A stretch of DNA of 10,145 bases from Alphaproteobacteria bacterium (GCA_023136145.1 JAGLRU010000184.1:1-10145), one strand, 5' to 3'. Counted from the stretch's first letter, positions 1-6,246 are shown. Notes: generated by a model from the sequence alone, not told the origin. A program made the numbers and translations.

Positions 1-27
1 GTTTTTCTTTTGCTTCATTTCTACCAT
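1..27 (-). CDS. Possible 5' end of a minus-strand gene leaving the window
   Basis: An ATG on the minus strand at 27 opens a frame with no stop before the window edge (nine codons, M-V-E-M-K-Q-K-K-N). An AGG lies upstream at a plausible ribosome-binding distance, and a second in-frame ATG is at 18. The lysine-rich start would suit a cytoplasmic protein or the n-region of a signal peptide. Nine codons are far too few to identify a product, and the open frame could be chance. It lies downstream of the secreted-protein gene in the same direction, so it could be a further member of that transcription unit. Confidence 0.2.
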
Positions 28-132
28 GTTTCTACCTGTGCTACCGTTGGCACTACCCGAAAAGGTGCAGATTCCAGAGGTGCCATACTTTATTCTCTGT
101 TCAATGAGAAAATTTCAATTGTTTTTTCAGAC

Positions 133-684
133 TTAATCCTGCTTAGCGATTTTGACGCATACAGGCTCAGTTGTTGGCTGATTTGGCCAAACATGCTGCG
201 CCCACCGTCGAAGTTTTTGCCGATCCATAGCCAGTGCCCGATCCAAATGAGAGGAGTACTTTTTACAAAAGCTAAGCGTACTCATTTTAATTGCACGACG
301 AGAAATTTCATTCGCAAGATTGGTACGCAGCGTATGGAATTTCTTTTCCGGCTTGGCAACCCCCTGCTTTCCGTAGTAAGCGATAATATCCGTCTCATAT
401 TTAGCAATCAGACTGGCATTCTTCGCCGTGAACGTCTTGTATTTACTGTATAATTTTTGCCCTTCCGGCATTTTCATGCACGTCAATCCAATCACCATCA
501 ATTCGCTGTGGATGCGCACACCTTGCTCGGCCTCTAATTCCTTACTGGAATAACATGCCTCAGCACTGCCGATGCCAACAATGGAGAAAAGCAGAATAGC
601 ACCAAATATCTTCGCGAACTTTTTAATACCCGCACCTGTGCATGTCGATCCCAGAATAATTCTTATTACAGGACTATTCCGCAT
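133..684 (-). CDS. Small exported protein with four mature cysteines, unknown function
   Basis: A 183-residue protein that I do not recognise as a named family. Residues 21-43 look like a signal peptide: a KK start, a hydrophobic core (FGAILLFSIVGIG) and a signal-peptidase I site ending S-A-E-A before Cys44. The residues before that Cys do not make a lipobox, so a lipoprotein is unlikely. The mature part is lysine-rich and mostly helical in character. It has cysteines at 44, 69, 140 and 176, enough for two disulfides in the periplasm, plus a Trp/Pro-rich patch near 161-169. The ATG at 684 has no clear Shine-Dalgarno and leaves an unusually long 20-residue stretch before the signal peptide, so the true start may be a non-ATG codon further in. 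The gene begins 16 bases after the dehydrogenase stop and is probably co-transcribed with it. The reading frame is supported by the signal peptide and by the gene order. Confidence 0.75.
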   Translation of the reverse strand: MRNSPVIRIILGSTCTGAGIKKFAKIFGAILLFSIVGIGSAEACYSSKELEAEQGVRIHSELMVIGLTCMKMPEGQKLYSKYKTFTAKNASLIAKYETDIIAYYGKQGVAKPEKKFHTLRTNLANEISRRAIKMSTLSFCKKYSSHLDRALAMDRQKLRRWAQHVWPNQPTTEPVCVKIAKQD

Positions 685-700
685 TTATCAAGCGAACTGT

Positions 701-1645
701 TTAAATTGGTGTCAGCACTTCCGCTTTTTCAAAATACAGTTTTAGATTATCGACAACAAGTTGCGACATAATTGTGCGGGTTTCCACCGTAGCACTGCCT
801 TGATGCGATTGAAGAACGACATTATCGAGCCTACACAAAGCAGACGGCACATTTGGTTCATTCTCGAAAACATCCAAACCAGCTCCAGCTATAACTCCGC
901 CTTCTAGCGCATCAATTAAATCTTGTTCTTTTACAACTTTTCCACGCGAAATATTAATCAGAACTCCATTTTTTCCAAGCAATTTCAGAACCTTGGAATC
1001 AATAAGATAATGTGTTGCTTCAGAGTAAGAGCACGCCAGCATTAGCACATCGCATTCTTCAGCCATTTTATGAAGATCACTATAATAACGATATGAAACT
1101 TCTGATTTTTTATTTGGGCCGAAGTAAATAACTTTCATTCCGAAAACTTCGGCACGACGAGCAATAGCTTGCCCGATCCTCCCCATGCCGACAATTCCCA
1201 TAATTCTGCCAGCGAGAGTACGTCCCAAAGGCATACTTCCTTTTTTTGCCCACTGACCAGTGCGGACGTACAGGTCACTTTCCACCATACGCCGAAGCAC
1301 GGTTAGAACCAGACCTGTCGCAATATCCGCAACGTCATCCGTTAGAACATCAGGAGTATAAGTAACAACTATACCCTGCTCTTTCGCAGTCTTCATATCG
1401 ATATTGTCGTAACCAACGCCACAATGAGCGATAATCTCCAGATTAGGAAGTGCGCGAATCAGCTTTCCACTTACGATGCACTTATCTGAAACAATGCTAA
1501 CAATTCCGGTTATATCTTTGCGAATCCGACCAAGAGCCGATTCCGGATCGGCTTCCTGCCACAACTTGAAAACCTTATAATTTTCCTCAAGGTCTTTTAT
1601 CTGAGCATCAGCGATAGGCCACATCATAAGGATATTCTGAATCAT
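701..1645 (-). CDS. D-2-hydroxyacid dehydrogenase, glyoxylate/hydroxypyruvate reductase (HPR2) type
   Basis: A cytoplasmic NAD(P)H-dependent oxidoreductase of 314 residues, normal family length. The Rossmann nucleotide-binding loop is G-M-G-R-I-G at 153-158. The catalytic triad is present with the family's spacing: Arg234 in NISRGKVV, Glu263 in FENEP and His281 in LQSHQGSATVETR. Segments GVGYDNID (76-83), TPDVLTDDVADIA (97-109) and HQGSATVETR match, from memory, the hydroxypyruvate/hydroxyphenylpyruvate reductase branch known from plants and alphaproteobacteria. The end of the second beta strand reads VIYFGPNKK with no acidic residue where NAD-specific members carry Asp, so NADPH use is inferred. 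Likely substrates are glyoxylate and hydroxypyruvate, but other 2-keto acids are possible. The first Met is kept because the family begins similarly and a GAGGG lies at 1656-1660, 10 bases upstream. It is transcribed divergently from the methyltransferase. Confidence 0.93.
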   Translation of the reverse strand: MIQNILMMWPIADAQIKDLEENYKVFKLWQEADPESALGRIRKDITGIVSIVSDKCIVSGKLIRALPNLEIIAHCGVGYDNIDMKTAKEQGIVVTYTPDVLTDDVADIATGLVLTVLRRMVESDLYVRTGQWAKKGSMPLGRTLAGRIMGIVGMGRIGQAIARRAEVFGMKVIYFGPNKKSEVSYRYYSDLHKMAEECDVLMLACSYSEATHYLIDSKVLKLLGKNGVLINISRGKVVKEQDLIDALEGGVIAGAGLDVFENEPNVPSALCRLDNVVLQSHQGSATVETRTIMSQLVVDNLKLYFEKAEVLTPI

Positions 1646-1674
1646 TTTTTAACAACCCTCTGAAAATACATTCA

Positions 1675-1701
1675 ATTATTTCGAACTCCTTACTGTATCA
1701 A
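1675..1701 (-). promoter_or_regulatory. Weak candidate promoter for the dehydrogenase gene
   Basis: On the minus strand TTGATA (1696-1701, five of six matches to the -35 consensus) is followed after 15 bases by AATAAT (1675-1680, five of six matches to the -10). The spacer is two bases shorter than ideal. A start site near 1668 would give a leader of about 23 bases containing the GAGGG at 1656-1660. In an AT-rich intergenic region such matches arise by chance, so this is tentative. Confidence 0.25.
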
Positions 1702-1739
1702 AAGCATGGTAGAATATACCCCTATTTTTGTATTATTTT

Positions 1740-1758
1740 AGTAATGAGAGTCATTAGC
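1740..1758 (+). promoter_or_regulatory. Fur-box-like palindrome
   Basis: The sequence AGTAATGAGAGTCATTAGC contains the perfect inverted repeat TAATGA-GAG-TCATTA. Aligned with the classical 19-base Fur box GATAATGATAATCATTATC it matches at 14 of 19 positions, including all the inner half-site bases. It lies 35 bases before the methyltransferase start, just after TATTAT (1731-1736), which resembles a -10 element although I see no good -35. Bound there, a Fur-family regulator would cover the transcription start and repress. The palindrome is seen in the sequence; control by iron or by Fur is inferred, and another Fur-family member (for example Mur or Zur) remains possible. The divergent dehydrogenase starts 95 bases away and could also be affected. 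Confidence 0.45.
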
Positions 1759-1793
1759 GTCTGTTAGCCGCTACGAAAAAAACTGAGATCGAA

Positions 1794-2537
1794 ATGTTAG
1801 AAATATCATTGAACCAGTACGGCGATAAATTCAAACCGACCAAAGATGGTCATGGTGTGGATATTGCCAGTCAGCGTCAGGATGAACTTGATATTAAATC
1901 AGTCGCCTATGTACGCGAACGATTAGCGTCAGGACATAAGGTTAAGGCTGTAGACCTTGGAGGAGGGTTTGGCACTCATTCTATCAATCTTGCCGAAGCT
2001 GGAGCGCAGGTCACAATGGTTGATCTGGCGGACACGGCTTTGGGAAATTTCAACAAAGCCATTGCAGAAAAACGCGTAGCTTCGGAAGATTTAAAGTTTA
2101 TTCAGAAGGATTTTTCTGCTCTGTCTGATGCTGATGACATTCCCAAAAGCATAGATCTCCTTTATTCGCAACGTGCACTTCACTATCTGCCCTATCAGGA
2201 AGCAAAAAAAGTTTTGAGTCTCATGTTCAGTCATATGACCAAGGGCGGAGAAGTTTTTATATCCATGGCAGGATACGATACAGAGTACGGCAAAACTTAT
2301 CCGGATCGTGATAAAAAAGTGGAGGACAGGTATAATTTTGTTACCCCTGATATGCAAGAGAAACACGGCATCACACATAAAATCGTTACTTACACTGAAC
2401 AGGAACTGGAAAAGCTTTTAAAAAGCGTTGGTTATACAGATGTTAATGTCACACGTTCAGCATTTGGAAATATTAAAGCAACGGCGTATAAGCCAGCTGC
2501 ACTTGCCGAAAAACCTAAAAGTAAAAAGAGGAGTTAA
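1794..2537 (+). CDS. Class I SAM-dependent methyltransferase
   Basis: A 247-residue soluble protein with a Rossmann methyltransferase fold. Motif I is VDLGGGFG at 53-60 and the acidic end of the second strand is VDLAD at 76-80. The motif for the adenine-contacting region is around KDFSA (105-109) and the fourth-strand region is IDLLYSQRALHYL (120-132), followed by the usual helix and TKGGEVFIS strand (149-157). The C-terminal part (about 160-247) carries a lysine-rich linker, a TYTEQELEKLLKSVGY segment typical of small-molecule methyltransferases, and a basic tail. It lacks the NPPY or similar motif of DNA and amino-group methyltransferases, so a small-molecule or protein target is more likely than DNA; the substrate is unknown. 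The ATG at 1794 is preceded only by a weak TGAGA six bases upstream. The gene ends six bases before the small downstream gene, and a Fur-like box precedes it. Confidence 0.88.
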   Translation: MLEISLNQYGDKFKPTKDGHGVDIASQRQDELDIKSVAYVRERLASGHKVKAVDLGGGFGTHSINLAEAGAQVTMVDLADTALGNFNKAIAEKRVASEDLKFIQKDFSALSDADDIPKSIDLLYSQRALHYLPYQEAKKVLSLMFSHMTKGGEVFISMAGYDTEYGKTYPDRDKKVEDRYNFVTPDMQEKHGITHKIVTYTEQELEKLLKSVGYTDVNVTRSAFGNIKATAYKPAALAEKPKSKKRS

Positions 2538-2543
2538 AGCATA

Positions 2544-2753
2544 ATGAGTGTTGATTTATCTTTAAAAGATTTCATAGAAGCCACGCTTGATGACATTTGC
2601 CAAGCTGTAGAGAGTCAATCTTCAAAAGCCAGCCAAATACGTTTTAGTATACCCGTTTATTTTCAGTGTGATATCGAGAAAGAAAAAAATAAGCATGCTA
2701 ATCATCCTACTAGTGCTCTCACTAAACATAATGATGGAAGACTCACCCTTTAA
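2544..2753 (+). CDS. Small 69-residue protein of unknown function
   Basis: A short gene supported by a strong GAGGAG (2528-2533) ten bases before its ATG. It is also placed six bases after the methyltransferase stop and just before xthA. The N-terminal half (residues 3-27) reads as one amphipathic helix, LSLKDFIEATLDDICQAV. A likely beta strand follows, IRFSIPVYFQCDIE (about 32-45), then a charged, probably disordered tail. From memory, the pair 'LKDFI..TL..I..AV' plus 'IRFSIPV' recalls a family of about 100-170-residue bacterial proteins (related in style to trypsin-co-occurring domain proteins). Those carry a longer middle section that is missing here. This may be a compact or internally deleted member, but the similarity is unconfirmed. 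It is AT-rich (18 of 60 bases G or C in 2641-2700). No signal peptide or membrane segment is visible. Confidence 0.65.
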   Translation: MSVDLSLKDFIEATLDDICQAVESQSSKASQIRFSIPVYFQCDIEKEKNKHANHPTSALTKHNDGRLTL

Positions 2754-2754
2754 A

Positions 2755-2770
2755 AAAGGAAACATCCTTT
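2755..2770 (+). promoter_or_regulatory. Hairpin covering the xthA ribosome-binding site and start
   Basis: AAAGGA (2755-2760), a four-base loop AACA and TCCTTT (2765-2770) form a perfect six-base-pair stem. The left arm contains the AAGGA Shine-Dalgarno of xthA and the right arm includes the first two bases of its TTG start codon. Folding would hide both. The stem is short and mostly A-T, so it would be marginally stable. Ribosomes finishing the upstream small gene (stop at 2751-2753) would open it, which suggests translational coupling. Confidence 0.4.
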
Positions 2771-3569
2771 GCTCACAATCGCTACATGGAACGTTAATTC
2801 TATTACAGCCCGGCTGCCGCGTGTACTAGAGTGGTTGGAGGAGAATTCACCGGACATTCTTTTGTTGCAGGAACTTAAAACAACTGAAGACAAATTTCCA
2901 AGGCTGGAGTTTTCCGCGCTTGGTTATACTGCTGCCGTTTTCGGGCAGAAGGCATGGAACGGCGTGGCGATCTTGTCGAAGCATAAAATTAAAAACATTA
3001 AGACCGGACTCCCCGGTGATGCCTCCGACGAACAAGCACGATATATCGAAGCAACGGTGGAGGGTATCCGCGTGGCTTCCGTCTATCTGCCCAACGGCAA
3101 CCCTGTCGGAAGTGAGAAATTCAATATCAAGCTGAAATGGATGGACAGGCTTCATAACCACATCCAAAGTCTGCTAAAAATAGAACAACCATTCGCGCTT
3201 GGGGGCGATTACAATATTATCCCCGAAGACAGGGATTGCCATGATCCGCAGCTTTGGAAGGGCGATGCCCTGTTCAGGCCGGAAAGCCGCCAGAAATTCC
3301 GCACCCTTCTGAATCTGGGTCTGACGGATGCCTTCCGCGTCAACAATGACGAGGCGCATCAGTATACTTTCTGGGGTTATCAAGGTGGCGCATGGCAAAG
3401 CAATTCCGGCATTAGGATCGATCATTTCCTGTTGTCACCTCAAGCTGCCGACCTATTATATGACTGTTTTATTGACACCGTGCCAAGAGGCAAAGACAAA
3501 GCCTCAGATCATACACCGCTCATTCTGAAACTACGAAAAGTACAAAAATTCGCCATAAATGCCTTATGA
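2769..3569 (+). CDS. xthA: Exodeoxyribonuclease III (AP endonuclease, Xth family)
   Basis: A DNA base-excision-repair enzyme that cuts DNA 5' of abasic sites and removes 3' blocking groups and nucleotides from duplex ends. At 266 residues it is close to the 268 of E. coli. The exonuclease-endonuclease-phosphatase fold is complete. Residues visible are Asn8 (WNVNSI), metal-binding Glu35 (LQELK), Asp147 and Asn149 (GGDYN), Asp218 (RIDH), and the catalytic pair Asp247-His248 (SDHTPL). The wording of these blocks is alphaproteobacterial. The start is TTG at 2769 because an AAGGA (2756-2760) lies eight bases upstream and the protein then begins exactly like its homologues; no in-frame ATG lies nearby. 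The middle of the gene is much richer in G+C (35 of 60 bases in 3001-3060) than the small gene before it. Coupling to the upstream genes is suggested by the 15-base gap and the start-site hairpin. Confidence 0.97.
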   Translation: MLTIATWNVNSITARLPRVLEWLEENSPDILLLQELKTTEDKFPRLEFSALGYTAAVFGQKAWNGVAILSKHKIKNIKTGLPGDASDEQARYIEATVEGIRVASVYLPNGNPVGSEKFNIKLKWMDRLHNHIQSLLKIEQPFALGGDYNIIPEDRDCHDPQLWKGDALFRPESRQKFRTLLNLGLTDAFRVNNDEAHQYTFWGYQGGAWQSNSGIRIDHFLLSPQAADLLYDCFIDTVPRGKDKASDHTPLILKLRKVQKFAINAL

Positions 3570-3699
3570 AATTTAAATCTGAAAAGTATATATCGGTTTT
3601 TGACTTACAAGTTCCGTATTCAGGCTTATGTCCTTTACTTTAAACTATTTTTTGGAGCATCATATTAAGTGCGTTGGGGAACTTTGGGGGATAAACACG

Positions 3700-4299
3700 A
3701 TGTCTAGAAATCAAGCTATGCTATTCGCCATCGGATTGGCTTTCGTTTTGTTTTCTGTTCCGGCATTAGCTGGCGGTTTTGACTACATGTCCACTCTTAT
3801 GAACGGAACGGATGTTTCGGCTGACACCTCTTCTGGAGATGGAATCCTGCGCCTCACTCCAGATAAAAACGAACTTATCCGTCTGAATCAAAATGCAGCT
3901 AGCGTCATCGTAAATAATCCTGTTCATGCGGAAGTTTTGTTAGATTCACCGCGTTTGCTGATTATCATGCCACGCAAGCCCGGGACGACATCATTCACTG
4001 TGCTTAACGCACGGGGCGAAACGATATTACAAAAAAATATCATCGTGACCAGCGTACAATCCAACTATGTGCGTATACGTCGGATATGTGCCGGAGGTGA
4101 TGATACCTGCGTACCTGCCGCATACTATTATTGTCCAGATGGCTGCTACGAAGTAACTCCTGTCGTTCGGACAAAAGGTGCTCCCCCTCCTCCTCCGACT
4201 GGTGGCAGAGGGACTCGCATCACAGCAGCTTCTGTAGAAAATCCTACAAAAAGTGCAGTGCCTGTTAGTTCCGACAATAAGCCTGTTTCCACAAAATGA
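3700..4299 (+). CDS. Secreted stand-alone pilus/secretin N-terminal-domain protein (CpaC/RcpA N-domain type)
   Basis: A 199-residue exported protein. Residues 1-24 form a signal peptide with a hydrophobic core and cleavage after PALA. Residues 50-120 match the pattern of the N-terminal domain that precedes the secretin in Tad pilus proteins CpaC/RcpA. That pattern is a strand with an LIRLNQ start, VIVNNPVHAEVLL, a LLIIMPRKPGTTSFTVL core and a final strand with a GET turn. There is no secretin barrel after it. Instead comes a segment with cysteines at 130, 137, 145 and 149 (two disulfides likely in the periplasm), a run of five prolines (162-166) and a low-complexity Ser/Thr/Pro tail. The start at 3700 is preferred over the ATG at 3628, because the longer form would put 24 residues before the signal peptide and lacks a well-spaced ribosome site; a G-run (3686-3690) lies nine bases before 3700. 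The TPR lipoprotein gene follows immediately, so the two probably act together in the cell envelope. Confidence 0.82.
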   Translation: MSRNQAMLFAIGLAFVLFSVPALAGGFDYMSTLMNGTDVSADTSSGDGILRLTPDKNELIRLNQNAASVIVNNPVHAEVLLDSPRLLIIMPRKPGTTSFTVLNARGETILQKNIIVTSVQSNYVRIRRICAGGDDTCVPAAYYYCPDGCYEVTPVVRTKGAPPPPPTGGRGTRITAASVENPTKSAVPVSSDNKPVSTK

Positions 4300-4301
4300 G
4301 G
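4298..4301 (+). promoter_or_regulatory. Shine-Dalgarno deciding the start of the TPR lipoprotein
   Basis: GAGG at 4298-4301 overlaps the stop codon of the upstream gene and sits six bases before the ATG at 4308. This supports 4308 over the ATG at 4296, which has no such site but would overlap the upstream stop as ATGA. The two starts differ by only four residues. Confidence 0.6.
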
Positions 4302-4307
4302 TACGTA

Positions 4308-5120
4308 ATGAACAGATTAAACCTGCGCCACAGCGCAACCATCATTTTCTTATTTGCGGCACTTCTGATGGTCGCAGGATGTAGTAAAACAGCCGAAACA
4401 CCGATAGTTGGTAAGGCTCTCGACAGCTTGACGGGAAAACATGATGCCGCTGAAGATAGGCTATCCACCACAGCCGCCAACGCTATTGCCGAAGGAAAAA
4501 CTGATGAGGCATTGATCCTCTACGAAAGACTCTACACGAAAACACATTCTAGCTTTTACCTGTCGGACGATGTTACCTATCGGGACATAGCCATAAATTA
4601 CGCCCAACTTTTGCGCAGGACAGGCAAAGCACAACACGCACTGGATATTCTGGCTCCATTTATGAAGAATCTCGACTCTCGCTCATGGCAGAATTACAAA
4701 CCAGACCCAATCGTGATGAACGAATATGCAGCCGGAAGCATCGAAATTGGAGACTTTGAAAAAGCGGAAAAATTGCTAAATCAGGTTCTTGAAGACGAAA
4801 ACGCCACAAAATCATACGCCGATGCTTACAATCTGCTTGGCATTGTTCTCGATGCCAAGGGTCAGCACAAAGAAGCCGAGCAGTCATTTCAGAAGGCACT
4901 GGACAACTGGAATGGTGATAATAAAACATCGGTCATGAACAACCTCGGTCTCTGCCTCGCCAGTCAGGGTATGTTCGATAAATCACTTATGACCCTACGC
5001 CAAGCTCTTATCATGGCTCCCAAAAAGCTGGAAATTGCAGGTAATATCCAGATGGTGACAGACCTAAGAAAATCGGTCGTGCCCACCGCCCCCGTCAATA
5101 TCAGAAAAAAGAAAAAGTAA
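4308..5120 (+). CDS. TPR-repeat lipoprotein, TadD-like
   Basis: A 270-residue protein anchored by lipid, probably to the outer membrane. The N-terminus has RLNLRH, a hydrophobic stretch and a lipobox V-A-G-C with Cys25 as the lipidated residue. The rest is a helical repeat array. Recognisable tetratricopeptide units cover about 54-80, 90-120, 136-165, 171-204 (YNLLGIVLDAKGQHKEAEQSF) and 207-240 (NNLGLCLASQGMFDKSLMTL). The last repeat runs into APKKLEIAGNIQMV, the layout seen at the end of TadD, the TPR lipoprotein of Tad pili. TPR arrays bind partner proteins, and in Tad systems TadD is thought to help place the secretin. Here the obvious partner is the adjacent secretin-N-domain protein. The C-terminus is a basic RKKKK tail. 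The start is chosen on the GAGG at 4298-4301. Classification as TadD rather than another TPR lipoprotein is inferred from the neighbour and the repeat style. Confidence 0.85.
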   Translation: MNRLNLRHSATIIFLFAALLMVAGCSKTAETPIVGKALDSLTGKHDAAEDRLSTTAANAIAEGKTDEALILYERLYTKTHSSFYLSDDVTYRDIAINYAQLLRRTGKAQHALDILAPFMKNLDSRSWQNYKPDPIVMNEYAAGSIEIGDFEKAEKLLNQVLEDENATKSYADAYNLLGIVLDAKGQHKEAEQSFQKALDNWNGDNKTSVMNNLGLCLASQGMFDKSLMTLRQALIMAPKKLEIAGNIQMVTDLRKSVVPTAPVNIRKKKK

Positions 5121-5178
5121 TATCGGCTCAGTCAAACACTGACTTAAACACCAAGAATTTTCGAAACGAAATAAAACA

Positions 5179-6246
5179 TCACATCATTCTAATTTCTTTT
5201 TCTATAGCGTGACCCATTTCACTTGTAGATACTTTTTTCATTCCTTGTGACCAGATGTCTGTTGTGCGTAGACCTTTGTCTAAAACATTTGAAACAGCCT
5301 GATGAATATTCTTGGCAATATCTGGTCTATTAAACGAATGATCCATCATCATGGCTACGCTTAGAATCATACCTATGGGATTGGCAAGACCCTTTCCTGC
5401 AATATCGGGAGCACTACCGTGAATAGGTTCGTAAAGCGCATTTTTGCCACCTATTGATGAAGATGGCAAAAGCCCCAAAGAACCGGAAAGCACAGCACTC
5501 TCGTCCGATAAAATATCGCCAAACATATTGGATGTCAGCATTACATCAAAGCTAGAGGGCTTGCGAATAATTTGCATCGCCGCGTTGTCCACATAAAGAT
5601 GACTAAGCTCAATATCTGGATAGTCACGATGCGTATCTTCGACAATTTCGCGCCAGAAACGCATTGATTCCAAAACATTTGATTTATCAATAGAACAAAC
5701 TCGTTTCTTCCGCTTACGAGCGAGATCAAAAGCTACCTTAGAGATTCGACGGATTTCCTCTTCTGTATAAACCATCGTATTAAAGGCACTACGCTGACCG
5801 TTTTCTTCTTTAAATCCTCTAGGTTCACCAAAATACACATCGCCCGTCAACTCTCGCACAATGATAAATGAAACGTCGTTCAATATTTCCGGACGCAAAG
5901 GTGAAAAATCAACCAATTGTGGCCAGATTGTAAGAGGTCGAAGATTAGCATACAACCCTAGTGTTTTGCGTATAGCCAACACTCCTTTTTCAGGACGCTG
6001 CGCCAGAGGCAACACATCCCACTTTGGTCCACCAACAGCACCAAACAAAATAGCATCGGATTTTTGTGCTGCTTCTTCCGTTTCCTTTGGAAAAGGAGAC
6101 CCATATTGTTCGAAAGCTGCGCCGCCAATTAATTTTTCAGTAAAATCAAAAGAAAGCTCACCTTCAAAACAAGAAAGAACACGCTTTGCTTCCTCCATAA
6201 TTTCAGGACCAATACCATCACCGGCAGTGATAAGAATGTTATGCAT
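5179..6246 (-). CDS. leuB: 3-isopropylmalate dehydrogenase
   Basis: Oxidises (2R,3S)-3-isopropylmalate with NAD+ and decarboxylates it to 2-ketoisocaproate, the third step of leucine synthesis, in the cytoplasm as a homodimer. At 355 residues it has the family's usual length. Substrate-binding arginines are Arg93, Arg103 and Arg131 (RELTGDVYFG), with catalytic Tyr138 and Lys188. Metal-binding aspartates are Asp220, Asp244 and Asp248 (SNMFGDILSDE), and the NAD-binding HGSAPDIAGK lies at 276-285. It is the last gene of the leu cluster. Its ATG lies inside the end of leuD, an eight-base overlap, with GGAG (6253-6256) six bases upstream. No strong hairpin-plus-T-tract terminator is visible in the 58 bases separating it from the convergent TPR gene. 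Confidence 0.98.
   Translation of the reverse strand: MHNILITAGDGIGPEIMEEAKRVLSCFEGELSFDFTEKLIGGAAFEQYGSPFPKETEEAAQKSDAILFGAVGGPKWDVLPLAQRPEKGVLAIRKTLGLYANLRPLTIWPQLVDFSPLRPEILNDVSFIIVRELTGDVYFGEPRGFKEENGQRSAFNTMVYTEEEIRRISKVAFDLARKRKKRVCSIDKSNVLESMRFWREIVEDTHRDYPDIELSHLYVDNAAMQIIRKPSSFDVMLTSNMFGDILSDESAVLSGSLGLLPSSSIGGKNALYEPIHGSAPDIAGKGLANPIGMILSVAMMMDHSFNRPDIAKNIHQAVSNVLDKGLRTTDIWSQGMKKVSTSEMGHAIEKEIRMM

Noticed and set aside
101..120. Near-palindrome CAATGAGAAAATTTCAATTG after the exported-protein gene
   Set aside because: Only the outer four pairs and a few inner ones match; it is AT-rich and lacks a terminator T-tract, so no function can be assigned.
10..453. 147-codon open frame on the plus strand at the left edge
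   Set aside because: It lies largely antisense to the exported-protein gene, has no recognisable domain and no ribosome site. The minus-strand gene has a clear signal peptide.
1794..2537. Methyltransferase plus nuclease as a restriction-modification or defence system
   Set aside because: The methyltransferase lacks DNA-methylase catalytic motifs such as NPPY or a PCQ loop, and the nuclease is a clear housekeeping exodeoxyribonuclease III, not a restriction enzyme.
3600..3631. TTGACT as a -35 element for the pilus-type gene
   Set aside because: Five of six -35 matches, but no acceptable -10 hexamer occurs 15-19 bases downstream.
5130..5144. Inverted repeat AGTCA-AACAC-TGACT between the convergent TPR gene and leuB, as a terminator
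   Set aside because: The stem is only five pairs with low G+C and no T-tract follows on either strand. A second repeat at 5159-5171 (TTTCG-AAA-CGAAA) is equally weak.
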